Positions 18,753-28,709 are shown, numbered from the stretch's first letter. The stretch: DNA of 64,000 bases from Shewanella aestuarii (GCF_011765625.1 NZ_CP050313.1:2786501-2850500), one strand, 5' to 3'. Notes: generated by a model not told the origin, from the letters alone. Made by a program: numbers and translations.

Positions 18753-20615
18753 ATGTTAATAAAAACAAAAACAACTCTTCTAGCGTTAACGCTGTCTAGC
18801 CTCATATCGGGCGCAACCTATGCCCATGCAAACTCGATGTCTGATAACAGCCAAACCTCTAGCCAAAGCTCTAGCACAACTGTGGGCACACAGGCACAAA
18901 CTGAATCAGAGAAAGCCAATGCACTGTTTGACGCGATTTTCATGGAAAACGTGATGGCGAGCCCAGTGAACCAAACCTATTTAGGGATAAAAAAAGACTA
19001 CGACAAATGGAGCGATATTTCAGATAAAGGTTTAGATGATAACCTTGCCATGACTAAAGCCCACCTAGCTAAACTATTAACCTTAGATGTCACTCAATTA
19101 GATGAGCAAAGCCTATTAAGTTATCAGTTGCTTAAAGCACGTTTAGAACAAAGCATCGCAGATGATAAATGGCGTTACCATACTTACCCTATTAACCAAA
19201 TGTACGGCATACATTCAATGGTGGCCTCATTTCTAATAAACCAGCATCAAATTACTGACATTAGCGATGCCAAAGCTTATATCAGCCGTTTAGAAGGTAT
19301 TAAGCCGTTACTTGCTCAATTAGAGGCTGAATTAGCCCTTCGTGCAGAAAAAAAGATTATTGCCCCCAAATTTGTATTTCCTTACGTCATATCGGATAGT
19401 CAAAATATCATCACTGGCGCGCCTTTTGATAATAGCGAAGACAGTGCTTTATGGGCAGACTTTCAGCGCAAAGTAACGCAATTAGCGATTACTGAAGATG
19501 AGAAAAACCAGCTATTAGCTGAGGCAAAATCAGCCCTACTTAACAGTGTTAAGCCGGGCTATGAAAGCTTGATCAGATACACCAAAAGCCTAGAAGAATT
19601 AGCTGATAACCGAGATGGCGCTTGGAAACTCCCAGATGGCGATGCGTTTTATAATAATGCGTTAGCCAGAACCACCACAACAGCCATGACGTCAGAGCAA
19701 ATTCACCAACTTGGCTTATCTGAAGTGGCTCGCATTCATAACGAAATGAGCCAAATTATGCAAAAAGTGAATTTTGAAGGTAGTTTACAAGAGTTCTTTG
19801 CCTTCATGCGTGACGATAAACAGTTTTACTATCCCGATACTGACGAAGGTCGACAAGCCTATTTAACTGAAGCGAAAGCATTAATTGACAATATGGAGTC
19901 TCGTTTAGATGAAGTATTTAAAATCAAACCTAAAGCCAATTTAGTGGTACGTCAGGTTGAAGCCTTTAGAGAAAAATCAGCAGGAAAAGCATTTTATGAT
20001 CAACCGGCGCCAGATGGATCTCGTCCTGGTACCTATTACGCTAACCTTTATCAAATGGATGCCATGCCAAAATATCAAATGGAAGCTTTGGCGTATCATG
20101 AAGGGATCCCAGGTCATCACATGCAAATTGCCATAGCACAAGAATTACAAGGTATCCCCAAATTCCGTAAATTTGGTGGCTATACTGCGTATGTTGAAGG
20201 TTGGGGTTTATATACTGAATATTTCCCGAAAGAGATGGGATTATATGCAGATCCGTACTCAGATTTTGGTCGTCTGGCAATGGAGTTGTGGCGTGCTTGC
20301 CGTTTAGTGGTTGATACCGGTATTCATACTAAAAAGTGGACTCGTGAACAAGGCATTGCCTATTACGTAGAAAACACACCTAATGCTGAATCTGACGCAA
20401 TAAAAATGGTCGAGCGTCATGTGGTTATGCCGTCACAAGCAACGGCTTACAAAGTGGGAATGATCAAGATACTTGAGCTACGTGAATACGCGAAAACGCA
20501 ATTAGGCGATAAGTTCGACATTCGCGATTTTCACACCTTACTGCTTAAAAATGGACCATTGCCACTAGACGTTCTTGAAACCAAAGTACAGCAATGGATT
20601 ACCAGCGTGAAATAA
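18753..20615 (+). CDS. Secreted DUF885 family protein, putative metallopeptidase
   Basis: A DUF885 protein of about 620 residues with a signal peptide ending near AHANS and a Ser/Gln/Thr-rich linker after it. The family's putative zinc motif YHEGIPGHHMQIA and the downstream AYVEGWGLYTE (three and then one metal-ligand candidates) lie at about residues 448-489. DUF885 is distantly related to carboxypeptidase Taq-type metallopeptidases, so periplasmic peptide hydrolysis is likely but the substrate is unknown. I prefer the ATG at 18753, with GGA 9 nt upstream, over one 9 bp earlier that has no spacing for a ribosome site. It stands alone. Confidence 0.88.
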   Translation: MLIKTKTTLLALTLSSLISGATYAHANSMSDNSQTSSQSSSTTVGTQAQTESEKANALFDAIFMENVMASPVNQTYLGIKKDYDKWSDISDKGLDDNLAMTKAHLAKLLTLDVTQLDEQSLLSYQLLKARLEQSIADDKWRYHTYPINQMYGIHSMVASFLINQHQITDISDAKAYISRLEGIKPLLAQLEAELALRAEKKIIAPKFVFPYVISDSQNIITGAPFDNSEDSALWADFQRKVTQLAITEDEKNQLLAEAKSALLNSVKPGYESLIRYTKSLEELADNRDGAWKLPDGDAFYNNALARTTTTAMTSEQIHQLGLSEVARIHNEMSQIMQKVNFEGSLQEFFAFMRDDKQFYYPDTDEGRQAYLTEAKALIDNMESRLDEVFKIKPKANLVVRQVEAFREKSAGKAFYDQPAPDGSRPGTYYANLYQMDAMPKYQMEALAYHEGIPGHHMQIAIAQELQGIPKFRKFGGYTAYVEGWGLYTEYFPKEMGLYADPYSDFGRLAMELWRACRLVVDTGIHTKKWTREQGIAYYVENTPNAESDAIKMVERHVVMPSQATAYKVGMIKILELREYAKTQLGDKFDIRDFHTLLLKNGPLPLDVLETKVQQWITSVK

Positions 20616-20618
20616 CAA

Positions 20619-20642
20619 AACGGCAGCCTGATGGCTGCTGTT
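20619..20642 (+). terminator. Intrinsic terminator after the DUF885 gene
   Basis: AACGGCAGCC pairs with GGCTGCTGTT across TGAT just past the stop codon; a short T-rich stretch follows. Confidence 0.6.
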
Positions 20643-20661
20643 ACTTATCCTTTCAGCACAA

Positions 20662-20853
20662 AAAAATAACCCCAGACAAAGTCTGGGGTAAACCAAATAA
20701 ACTAGGATGATGGTTTGAAAGCTGACATTGTTTTAGTTTGAAAACTTCTGCCAGCCGAGATTCAAAACTTGCGAAGTTGCTGATTTGCACACATCAATAA
20801 GAAGGGGTCATTTCTTGTTAACATGCTAGGTTCAAATCATTTCGAATCCACTG
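20662..20853 (-). ncRNA. Candidate small RNA in the DUF885/LysR gap
   Basis: A strong minus-strand intrinsic terminator (ACCCCAGAC/GTCTGGGGT, 3-nt loop, then TTATTTTTTT, 20662-20689) has no minus-strand gene to serve: the LysR gene to the right has its own terminator at 20982-21010. A promoter-like TTGAAG (20882-20887), 16 nt, TACAAT (20860-20865) lies upstream on the minus strand, giving a possible transcript of about 190 nt. No convincing ORF is seen in it. I do not recognise a known RNA family; this is inference. Confidence 0.35.
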
Positions 20854-20981
20854 TCATCCATTGTATTGATAACAGAACAGACTTCAATACACTGCTGTAA
20901 AAAAAATGCTAAGCCATTGTTATTTAGCTTCAGCTTAACTTAACATCAACACAACTAAACCACTGATAAAAAACAACTAAT

Positions 20982-21010
20982 AAAAAAGCCGCAGGGTTAA
21001 ATGCGGCTTT
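20982..21010 (-). terminator. Terminator after the LysR gene
   Basis: AAAGCCGCA/TGCGGCTTT with an 8-nt loop; the minus strand continues in TTTTTT. About 60 bp past the LysR stop. Confidence 0.8.
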
Positions 21011-21070
21011 ATTTTAAATACAGAACAATGTTTCCAATATTCTATCTGATTACTTAATAATCAATCGTAA

Positions 21071-22012
21071 TTACTTGCGTAATTTGTATAAATGTTCGAA
21101 CTTAGCATCCCAGTATGGTGATGTACCAATATGACCCTTGATGAACTCAATAAAGGCACTGACTTTAGGTGCTAAATGCTTACGACGCGGATAGACTGCT
21201 TGTAATGGCAAGTTATTCGTTAACTGCCAATCAGGCAACAATGGCACTAAAGTCCCCTGCTCAATCTCATCCTCTAGCAAATAACTTGCAAGGTAGGCGA
21301 TACCTAAACCACTTACCGCGGCTGATTTTAATGCAGGCGCATTATCTACACGGAAGTTACCTGAAACACCAATTTCGCAGTAATCCTCGCCTTTCTTAAA
21401 CTGCCACATACTGTGTTCATGCCATTCACCCTGATAAACTAAACAGTTATGCTCTACTAGCTGTTCAGGACGGGAAATATTGCCACGTTGAGCAATATAT
21501 GATGGAGCCGCCACCAGTAAAAATTGGCATTTCATTAAAGGACGAGCAACCATACCTAAAGGTAATTGCTCAGACATAGTAAGCAATAAGTCTAAACCTT
21601 CGCTGACCACATCCACTTTATGATCAAGCAAACTCACCTGAAGTTCTAACTCAGGGTGTTTAGCCATAAAGTCTGGCAAAGCAGGAATAAGATGCATAGT
21701 ACCAAATGACTGTGATATACCCACTTTGAGCACACCACGAGTTGCGTCATTAAGGTTGTGCACGCTGGCTACGGCTTGCTCTGCATCCCTTAACAACTCT
21801 TCACCTTGCAAATAAAGCAGGTTGCCCGCTTCTGTCAAACTGAGGCTTCGAGTTGTTCTCTGAATAAGCTGTACACCTAGTTTGTGTTCTAGATCAGCAA
21901 CCTGAGTACTCACTTTTGACTTGGAAATACCAAGACGTCTTGCTGCAGCGCTGAAACTACCCGCGCGAGCTACATGGGTAAAAATGGCTATTGGTTCTAA
22001 CAGTTCTAACAT
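21071..22012 (-). CDS. LysR family transcriptional regulator
   Basis: A 313-residue LysR-type regulator: winged helix-turn-helix at residues 1-65 (FTHVARAGSFSAAARRLGISKSKVS...RTTRSLSLTEAG) and a substrate-binding effector domain from about residue 90 (GVLKVGISQSFGTMHLIPAL). The HTH with RLGISKSKVSTQVADLE and QRTTRSLSLT resembles the CrgA/DmlR-like group that often controls nearby dehydrogenases or efflux genes. No obvious target is adjacent: the neighbours are a secreted DUF885 protein and a DUF2884 gene. About 395 bp of AT-rich sequence lies upstream with no other feature seen except the terminator near 22.36 kb. Confidence 0.93.
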   Translation of the reverse strand: MLELLEPIAIFTHVARAGSFSAAARRLGISKSKVSTQVADLEHKLGVQLIQRTTRSLSLTEAGNLLYLQGEELLRDAEQAVASVHNLNDATRGVLKVGISQSFGTMHLIPALPDFMAKHPELELQVSLLDHKVDVVSEGLDLLLTMSEQLPLGMVARPLMKCQFLLVAAPSYIAQRGNISRPEQLVEHNCLVYQGEWHEHSMWQFKKGEDYCEIGVSGNFRVDNAPALKSAAVSGLGIAYLASYLLEDEIEQGTLVPLLPDWQLTNNLPLQAVYPRRKHLAPKVSAFIEFIKGHIGTSPYWDAKFEHLYKLRK

Positions 22013-22346
22013 GAAAGTCGCCTTAAGCTGTTTACGACATTGAAAACGATTTTCGGCAAAGTCATTGCTACTTTACACTGTACAATTTTGTCAACTTTAT
22101 ACCGTGCGGTTAATTAATAAAACAACACATCAGCTTGAATTATCAATTTATGTAGCAAAATTACGCTAATTATCCGAAAAGTATCTAAATTTAGAATTAA
22201 ATGTAATTTTCTTATAATTTTTATGAGTATAACAAAAAAATGTCATATAGCTCTATATTTATAATTGACAATTTTTTTATCAGAACAAACTTGGCATCAA
22301 ATACTGACGTTTGCAACAATGGTCGCAAGGAATGAGAGATAGGCAA

Positions 22347-22379
22347 CAAAAAGCCCCTGCAACATAGGTATTGCAGGGG
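22347..22379 (-). terminator. Terminator after the DUF2884 gene
   Basis: CCCCTGCAA/TTGCAGGGG with an 8-nt loop, followed on the minus strand by CTTTTTG; about 30 bp beyond the stop. Confidence 0.85.
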
Positions 22380-22407
22380 AAGGTCAGGTGACACACAATA
22401 AAACGTT

Positions 22408-23241
22408 TTATTCAGTAAGGGGCTTATCTTTAATATTTGCTAACGCGTAAGGTGCAATTTGTGGAATTTGTTGTCTTACTTTGTTCTCTAAAACCATCAA
22501 CTGCTCAAAATCACCACATATTTCGATAGCCCGAGATTCAATTTCTTGTGATTGAGACTCCATTTGCAGCTCAATGTCTTTACCCACATTTTCCATCTTA
22601 CTAGCAAATGCATTCATTTTATCTTCAAATGATCCGCCTTCTGACGACATGATATGGCTACCCATGGTCATCATAATTGAGCCTAAAGAGTTGCTGATCA
22701 TCTGTTCCATCTCTTGCTCAAACTCTTCATTGAAGGTTTCCTCAAGAGATGACTCTGTAGAACCTAGATAAAATAAATCGCCCTGCTGATAAGCCATAGA
22801 GTCAACTCGCTGTTGAATAGCCGCCATTAACTTATCTATTTGAGAGCCTGCAGAATCCCCAAATAAAGGCGTTAATGCCATCGATACCGCTTGAGTTGCC
22901 ATCCCGACAACATCGCCCACTAAGTCGATCACTTCAGGGACTTGACGTGAAACTTCATCAGTATATTGGGTTAATAGCGCTTGTTGTTCAGCAGTTAACG
23001 CAACTTGCTTGCCTTCAACAAATAACTTGCCCATTTCAATGCGATATTTCTCATCACCATTTTCGCTCACCTTCAATGATTTTGGCTCAACCGTCACATC
23101 GTAGTTGAGGGTGACATTACAACTTTGATCATTAAATGACATTTTAGCCGTTGCTGGAGTTAATGCTCCGGCAGCAAACACTATCCCTGATAATGCAATA
23201 CCGCTAAGTAATTTCTGTGTTGTAGTCGTTTTATAAGTCAT
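22408..23241 (-). CDS. DUF2884 (YggN-like) exported protein
   Basis: A 277-residue protein with an N-terminal signal sequence (about residues 1-32, ending ATAK). The mature start SCNVTLNYDVTVEPKSLKV, the GKLFVEGKQVALTAEQQALL segment and the long acidic, methionine-rich helical part (EEFEQEMEQMISNSLGSI) fit the DUF2884/YggN family. Function unknown; it probably resides in the periplasm. E. coli yggN also sits close to mutY, yggX and trmB, and here it lies in the same neighbourhood, which supports the assignment. Confidence 0.87.
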   Translation of the reverse strand: MTYKTTTTQKLLSGIALSGIVFAAGALTPATAKMSFNDQSCNVTLNYDVTVEPKSLKVSENGDEKYRIEMGKLFVEGKQVALTAEQQALLTQYTDEVSRQVPEVIDLVGDVVGMATQAVSMALTPLFGDSAGSQIDKLMAAIQQRVDSMAYQQGDLFYLGSTESSLEETFNEEFEQEMEQMISNSLGSIMMTMGSHIMSSEGGSFEDKMNAFASKMENVGKDIELQMESQSQEIESRAIEICGDFEQLMVLENKVRQQIPQIAPYALANIKDKPLTE

Positions 23242-23400
23242 CAGATAAATCCTTTTTAAACACGGTTTGTATGACTGAGTATTACTAACTCATTGATAGA
23301 CACTACAGAGCACAGTGCATGCCAACTTTAATAAATCATTTAAAATCATAATGATAATAGCATTTTTATTTTATTGAAATTAATTGATAGAAAAGCAAAA

Positions 23401-23435
23401 TAGTAAAATAAACCACTAATTGGTTTATTTTACTA
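23401..23435 (-). terminator. Perfect 15-bp inverted repeat / terminator after the glutaminase gene
   Basis: TAGTAAAATAAACCA and its exact complement flank a 5-nt loop; the minus strand continues TTTTGCTTTTC. It is AT-rich but long. Confidence 0.65.
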
Positions 23436-23465
23436 ACAGAAGAAGTAAGAAAGGCGCAACAGAGG

Positions 23466-24380
23466 TTAAAAAATTGACCGTCCGAGTTGCTGACAAAGGT
23501 GCTCAAGCATGGCGGTTCCCGCAAGCGAGTTGCCATTTGAGTCTAATTCAGGCGACCATACACAAATAGACATATCGCCAGGAATAACGGCAATAATCCC
23601 TCCGCCAACGCCACTTTTGCCCGGCATGCCCACTCGATATGCAAACTCCCCTGCACCGTCATATAAACCTGAGGTAGCCAGCAAAGCATTTAATTGACGA
23701 GTTTGTACCGCAGAAACTAACTGCTCACCAGCTAAGGTTTTGCCACGATTCGCTAAATACAGCATGGCCTTGGACAAATCAGCACAGTTCATCTTTAATG
23801 CACAATAATGAAAGTAAGTTTTAAGCACCTTCTCAACGTCACCATTAAAGTTGCCAAATGATTTCATTAAATAAGCAATTGCAGCATTACGCGCGCTAAA
23901 GGCAAATTCAGAATCAGCCACTTGTTTGTCGTAACTAATATGAGGGTTAAGGCTGAGTTTTCGAACCACTTCTAGCATTCGCTGTTTGGGGGCACCGCTT
24001 CGGGCATAAAGTAAGTCGGCAATAATTAATGCGCCGGCATTAATAAAGGGGTTTCGTGGTTTACCGCGCTCAAGCTCAACTTGAACAAGTGAATTAAAAG
24101 AGTGACCTGAGGGTTCTTTTCCGACTCGACTCCAAATCTCATCTTCTCGATAAAGATTTAACGCCAATGTTAGGCTAAAAACTTTAGAAATACTTTGGAT
24201 AGAGAATGGCTCAAGATAATCACCTGCACCAATGGTTGTACCATCTACCGTTGTCACCGCAATAGCAAGCTTAGAGCTATCAATATTAGCTAGGGCAGGA
24301 ATATAGTCTGCAACTTTGCCCTGACCTAAAAGCGGCCGAACTATGTCGACCGCTTCTTGTAACAATGCTGTTGTTAGCAA
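23466..24380 (-). CDS. glsA: Glutaminase
   Basis: Hydrolyses glutamine to glutamate and ammonia. The 304-residue protein is a serine-dependent, beta-lactamase-fold glutaminase: catalytic Ser in [14 protein letters not shown] (about Ser66 with Lys69), [10 protein letters not shown] near 114, and the ending [15 protein letters not shown]. The start codon appears to be TTG, 6 bp beyond the yggL stop, with no better upstream ATG available. Coupling to yggL and trmB on the same strand is likely. Confidence 0.95.
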   Translation of the reverse strand: MLTTALLQEAVDIVRPLLGQGKVADYIPALANIDSSKLAIAVTTVDGTTIGAGDYLEPFSIQSISKVFSLTLALNLYREDEIWSRVGKEPSGHSFNSLVQVELERGKPRNPFINAGALIIADLLYARSGAPKQRMLEVVRKLSLNPHISYDKQVADSEFAFSARNAAIAYLMKSFGNFNGDVEKVLKTYFHYCALKMNCADLSKAMLYLANRGKTLAGEQLVSAVQTRQLNALLATSGLYDGAGEFAYRVGMPGKSGVGGGIIAVIPGDMSICVWSPELDSNGNSLAGTAMLEHLCQQLGRSIF

Positions 24381-24386
24381 TTGTTA

Positions 24387-24713
24387 TTAACCCCACCAAA
24401 TATCGTATAACTCTGTGGTTTTAACATCTTTAACAGGCTTACCTTGCCAAAATGCTTTAACTGCAGCGATATCTTCGTCGGTACACTTACCAATTTTTTG
24501 TGTAGCAATAATGCCTTGCCACTCTTTATGCCCGCCGCCATGGAAACCGATTAGACGAGGTTCAATAACTTCATCAATAAATTGATCAACAATTGCATCA
24601 ATATCCGCTTCAGATACTGAATCTTCAAATGTCCATTGAACATCAAAGCCTAACTCTTGAAACTCATCTACACGTAATTTTTTACGTAAACGACGGCTGC
24701 GTTCTTTTGCCAT
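24387..24713 (-). CDS. yggL: YggL family 50S ribosome-binding protein (DUF469)
   Basis: A 108-residue basic-start protein. KERSRRLRKKLRVDEFQELGF and GFHGGGHKEWQGII are the DUF469/YggL signature. E. coli YggL associates with the 50S subunit. It lies between trmB and the glutaminase gene; yggL-trmB linkage is common. Confidence 0.93.
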   Translation of the reverse strand: MAKERSRRLRKKLRVDEFQELGFDVQWTFEDSVSEADIDAIVDQFIDEVIEPRLIGFHGGGHKEWQGIIATQKIGKCTDEDIAAVKAFWQGKPVKDVKTTELYDIWWG

Positions 24714-24763
24714 GATATGTCTCCTAGTGACTTAATGACTTATTTTAAAACAGTTGTATTTTA

Positions 24764-25480
24764 TTATTCTGTGCGCTCGAACATAATGTCCCAAACACCA
24801 TGCCCTAAACGATGTCCACGGGCTTCAAACTTAGTTAATGGACGATATTCGGGTCTTTCAACTACCGTACCAGTAGTAGATAGATTTTTATAGCCCTGCG
24901 CTGCACTCATCACTTCTAGCATGTGCTCACTATAATTTTCCCAGTCGGTCGCCATGTGGAATACACCACCAACTTTAAGCTTACGTCGAATTAACTGAGC
25001 AAATTCTGGCTGAACAATACGGCGCTTATGGTGACGTTTTTTGTGCCAAGGATCAGGAAAAAATAGCTGAACGCGCGCCAATGAACCATCAGCAATACTG
25101 TGCTCTAACACTTCCATCGCATCATGATGATAAACACGTAAATTAGTGATACCCGCCGCACCAGCATCAGATAAACATGTGCCAATACCCGGCTTATGAA
25201 CTTCAATACCAATATAGTTTACATCAGGGGCTGCTTGCGCCATTTGCACCAAGGATGCCCCCATACCAAAACCAATTTCTAGCACGGTATCCGCATCACG
25301 GCCAAATACCTTTGTTAAATCAATATTTTCAGGGCTATAGTCAAGGCCCATTGTTGGCCAATAAGATTCAATAGCTTGTTGTTGGCCTTTGGTTAATCGG
25401 CCCTCACGTAATACAAAGCTTCTGATCTTACGAAGGTATTTACCTTCTTCATTAAATTCAGCGGTAGTAACGTCGCTCAT
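24764..25480 (-). CDS. trmB: tRNA (guanine-N7-)-methyltransferase
   Basis: Methylates G46 of tRNA using S-adenosylmethionine. The 238-residue protein has the SAM motif [16 protein letters not shown] near residue 66, the [18 protein letters not shown] segment near 139 and [17 protein letters not shown] at the C-terminus, all TrmB signatures. It is divergent from mutY, with a 156-bp shared upstream region. Confidence 0.96.
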   Translation of the reverse strand: MSDVTTAEFNEEGKYLRKIRSFVLREGRLTKGQQQAIESYWPTMGLDYSPENIDLTKVFGRDADTVLEIGFGMGASLVQMAQAAPDVNYIGIEVHKPGIGTCLSDAGAAGITNLRVYHHDAMEVLEHSIADGSLARVQLFFPDPWHKKRHHKRRIVQPEFAQLIRRKLKVGGVFHMATDWENYSEHMLEVMSAAQGYKNLSTTGTVVERPEYRPLTKFEARGHRLGHGVWDIMFERTE

Positions 25481-25636
25481 TTCTGCCTCTTTAATTACAA
25501 TCAGTTTTCAAGTTTTCACTCGCCGCTGTAATCGTTAATCTTAAAAATTTATTTTCAGCCCTCTAGTATACCTAATCTGTGACAAGTTGTTTATTAAAAC
25601 CTTGTCTGATTAATTAGCTATCGCTACACTGCGCCG

Positions 25637-26731
25637 ATGAAAACAATATCCTCTTTCGCTGAGCGCATTATCGCTTGGTACGATAACCATGGTCGTAAGT
25701 CATTACCGTGGCAAATAGATAAAACACCTTATCGAGTTTGGATAAGTGAAATAATGCTGCAACAAACTCAAGTTGCTACCGTTATCCCTTATTACTACAA
25801 GTTCATTGAACGCTTTCCAACCGTGGTAGATTTAGCCAACGCACCACAAGATGAAGTACTGCATTTGTGGACTGGGCTTGGTTATTACGCCAGAGCAAGA
25901 AACCTTCACAAAGCGGCAATTCAAATTCGTGAGGAATATAACGGCGATTTTCCAACTGATTTTGATCAAGTACTGGCACTGCCTGGTATTGGCCGCTCGA
26001 CGGCTGGTGCGGTTTTATCCTTATCTCTTGGTCAACATCATGCGATTTTGGATGGTAACGTGAAACGGGTTTTAGCCCGCCATGGTGCTATTGATGGTTG
26101 GCCCGGCCAAAAAGCCGTTGAGCAGCAACTGTGGCAATTAACCAATGAGTTAACACCTAAACAAGATGTACAAAAATACAACCAAGCCATGATGGACATG
26201 GGCGCAACCATTTGTACCAGGAGCAAACCTAATTGTGCCTCTTGCCCTGTAGCAATTGACTGCCAAGGCCAACTGTCGGGGAGACAAACAGATTACCCCG
26301 GAAAAAAGCCCAAAAAAACCATTCCCGAGAAACAAGCGTGGATGTTGGTCATACTCGATAGCGATAACCAAGTTCAGCTAATACAACGTCCACCAGCAGG
26401 CATTTGGGGTGGGTTGTGGTGTTTTCCACAATTTGATAACCAAGCCTTGTTGCAACAATATTTACATCAAACAGGACTTAAACAATCAGACATAGAGCTA
26501 GCAGGATTTAGGCATACATTTAGTCATTTTCATCTTGATATTCAACCCGTGCTTATTGAACTAAACGCACAAAATGCCAGCAGTAACGTACTTGATTCAA
26601 GCTGTGTCATGGAACAAACGCCGCGACTCTGGTATAACATCAAACATCCAGCCAAAGTAGGATTGGCTGCAGCAACCGAAAAGATTTTAGCCAATCTTGC
26701 TGCCAGCATTAATCAATCCGATTTAAGCTGA
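25637..26731 (+). CDS. mutY: A/G-specific adenine glycosylase
   Basis: Removes adenine mispaired with 8-oxoguanine. The 364-residue protein shows [20 protein letters not shown] with catalytic Glu, the helix-hairpin-helix [15 protein letters not shown] and catalytic Asp in [16 protein letters not shown], the iron-sulfur cysteines [17 protein letters not shown] (CX6CX2CX5C) and a C-terminal MutT-like domain from about residue 232. It precedes yggX by 25 bp, the usual mutY-yggX operon. Confidence 0.96.
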   Translation: MKTISSFAERIIAWYDNHGRKSLPWQIDKTPYRVWISEIMLQQTQVATVIPYYYKFIERFPTVVDLANAPQDEVLHLWTGLGYYARARNLHKAAIQIREEYNGDFPTDFDQVLALPGIGRSTAGAVLSLSLGQHHAILDGNVKRVLARHGAIDGWPGQKAVEQQLWQLTNELTPKQDVQKYNQAMMDMGATICTRSKPNCASCPVAIDCQGQLSGRQTDYPGKKPKKTIPEKQAWMLVILDSDNQVQLIQRPPAGIWGGLWCFPQFDNQALLQQYLHQTGLKQSDIELAGFRHTFSHFHLDIQPVLIELNAQNASSNVLDSSCVMEQTPRLWYNIKHPAKVGLAAATEKILANLAASINQSDLS

Positions 26732-26756
26732 TCTCATAATACGTTAAGGAGTAAAC

Positions 26757-27032
26757 ATGGCTCGCACAGTTAATTGTGTACATTTAAACAAGTCTGCTGA
26801 TGGCTTAGATTTACAGCTTTATCCTGGTGATCTTGGTAAGCGTATTTTTGACAATATCAGTAAAGAAGCTTGGGGCTTATGGCAAAAAAAGCAAACCATG
26901 TTAATCAATGAGAAAAAGCTCAATATGATGAATGTGGATGACCGTAAGTTTTTAGAAGAGCAAATGGTTAACTTTTTATTTGAAGGTAAAGACGTTGAAA
27001 TTGAAGGCTATGTGCCGCCAAGCGAAGAGTAA
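26757..27032 (+). CDS. yggX: Probable Fe(2+)-trafficking protein YggX
   Basis: A 91-residue protein starting [19 protein letters not shown], with [20 protein letters not shown] and [15 protein letters not shown]; all are YggX motifs. It helps protect iron-sulfur clusters from oxidation. A ribosome site (AAGGAG) is present 7 nt before the ATG. The hairpin at 27184-27213 likely ends the transcript. Confidence 0.95.
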   Translation: MARTVNCVHLNKSADGLDLQLYPGDLGKRIFDNISKEAWGLWQKKQTMLINEKKLNMMNVDDRKFLEEQMVNFLFEGKDVEIEGYVPPSEE

Positions 27033-27183
27033 CCTGCTGTAGTTTTCCCCTTGCTAGAAGCATTTTTTAAAAGCCTATTTACTGAAGCGCGCCGCTTGGT
27101 TTGAAAATGGTGGCGTTTAGTTTTGAAAGTTAGCGTTCGTTTGATTTTGAAAATATTAGTTCACTAGGTTTTGAAATACGATT

Positions 27184-27213
27184 GTTTAAACGGGTTTTAA
27201 TTCCCGTTTAAAC
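27184..27213 (+). terminator. Terminator-like hairpin downstream of yggX
   Basis: GTTTAAACGGG and its exact reverse complement enclose 8 nt, followed by TTCTTTTT. It is about 150 bp past yggX and just before a decayed gene. Confidence 0.65.
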
Positions 27214-27234
27214 TTCTTTTTCGCTATACGGTAA

Positions 27235-27812
27235 ATCACCTGCTCGCCCTTGTACTTGCTCGTCAACAATATTGTAGTCGAACACAGTTATAGGCAAACC
27301 AAACCCGCTGTTCGCATTAATATCAATAGCCACGATATGTTTGCAACTGGCCACCACGCCCAAGTGATTCGAGTCCTTGACATTCTCCCCGACCTAAAAG
27401 AACAGTATTTCTCGCGTAATAAAGGACATTCTATTAAACATGGTCAATTACATGTGTTTATTCCTAATTATTATCGCGGTACTTATTTTCAATTCCCTGA
27501 TACTGCCGGTAAATCTAGCCAACTATTTAATACGGCCACAGTGGCATGGTTTTCCCGCTGTGTGATTTTAGAACTGTGCGACTTAAAAGGTTGTAGCAAA
27601 GGTTCAGTTATCTCCCCTAAATTGCCAAAGCATTAGCAATCTCTGCAAGTCACGAGACGATTTAGAAGGGCGACTTTTGCAATAAGTATGACCAAGCATC
27701 ATGAAATTGCTAAGCTTGAAGTATGGTAGGATGGCCAATTACTATCTGGTAATTGCATTGAGAACATTCAAGCCGGACAACACTATCAGCTAAGCGTTAA
27801 GTTTGCGATGTA
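27235..27812 (+). pseudogene. Decayed gene relic with in-frame stops
   Basis: One frame stays protein-like from about 27235 to a TAA at 27812 but is broken by TAG at 27634 and TAG near 27727. The first part (about 128 codons from a TTG at 27250, containing RVLDILPDLKEQYF and IPNYYRGTYFQFPDTAG) and the last part (DGQLLSGNCIENIQAGQHYQ) read like pieces of one protein, and no start codon with a ribosome site is seen. I do not recognise the family. Two stops in the same frame and a missing N-terminus favour a degraded gene over a functional small one. The reading is moderate; sequencing error alone would not explain both stops easily. Confidence 0.5.
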
Positions 27813-27890
27813 ACAGGCTCTCTATAGTAAAGACGCATTGGATATGTAGTCGCCTGCGTTATATTTTTGCAATATTAAAGGTAATTAAGG

Positions 27891-28709
27891 ATGACAATAA
27901 CTTCTATTAAAAGCACTAAGGCGTCAGTAACACGCATCACCACAATGGCGCTTTTATTCACTTTATTAACAGGGTCATGTTTAGCCAAAACCAGCCTAGA
28001 ACCAGACTTAGCTTCACCAGCTCCATTGCCAGTGACTTATACATCAAGCTCTATTGTCATCGATGGTAAAGTTGACCCAATATGGCAACAGGCTCAATGG
28101 CAACCACTTGATAAACTGATATTGGGGGTAGCGCCAACAGCAGAAGATTTTAGCGGGCGCTATAAACTGCTCTGGCGGGAAGACAAACTCTATCTGCTAG
28201 CTGAAATAATTGACGATGTGATATTAGATCAAACAGCTGACCCCACAGTTCGCTATTGGGATGATGATTGTTTAGAGGTATTTATTGACCAAGATGCGTC
28301 TGGTGGCGAACATCAGTTTAATCATAATGCGTTTGCTTATCATGTTGCGATAGACAATCAAGTGGCTGATTACGGTAGTAATCAAACTGCCATGACCTTT
28401 AATCAACACCTGCAAAGTCGCTGGATGCGAGATGAATCAAACCCTAAAGTGATCTACTGGGAATTAGCAATTAACATCTACCCAGCAACTTATAACGACA
28501 ACCTAGCCAGCGACCACCCAAAACAAGTGAAGCCTATAGTATTAGCCGCAAACGACATCATGGGGTTTATGTTGGCTTATTGCGATAACGACTTCTCAAA
28601 ACAACGTGAAAGCTTTGTTGGCTCACACAATATTCGCCCTATTAATGGCGATAAAAATCTAGGCTATAAAACTGCCGATGTATTTGGCAAAATCAAATTA
28701 GTAAAGTAA
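27891..28709 (+). CDS. Exported CBM9-like carbohydrate-binding domain protein
   Basis: A 272-residue protein with an N-terminal signal peptide (hydrophobic residues 20-32, MALLFTLLTGSCLA). The mature part is a single CBM9-type beta-sandwich domain: SIVIDGKVDPIWQQAQW near residue 54, YKLLWREDKLYLLAEIIDD near 86, and YWDDDCLEVFIDQDASGG near 121. No catalytic domain is attached. Such proteins bind sugars or act as periplasmic/outer-membrane helpers, but the ligand is unknown. It is a single gene with its own RBS-like AAGGA and a terminator shared with yceI. Confidence 0.8.
   Translation: MTITSIKSTKASVTRITTMALLFTLLTGSCLAKTSLEPDLASPAPLPVTYTSSSIVIDGKVDPIWQQAQWQPLDKLILGVAPTAEDFSGRYKLLWREDKLYLLAEIIDDVILDQTADPTVRYWDDDCLEVFIDQDASGGEHQFNHNAFAYHVAIDNQVADYGSNQTAMTFNQHLQSRWMRDESNPKVIYWELAINIYPATYNDNLASDHPKQVKPIVLAANDIMGFMLAYCDNDFSKQRESFVGSHNIRPINGDKNLGYKTADVFGKIKLVK

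Noticed and set aside
27250..27636. Treating the 128-codon ORF as an intact gene
   Set aside because: It has a TTG start without ribosome site, and the same frame resumes protein-like sequence after the stop, which favours a relic.
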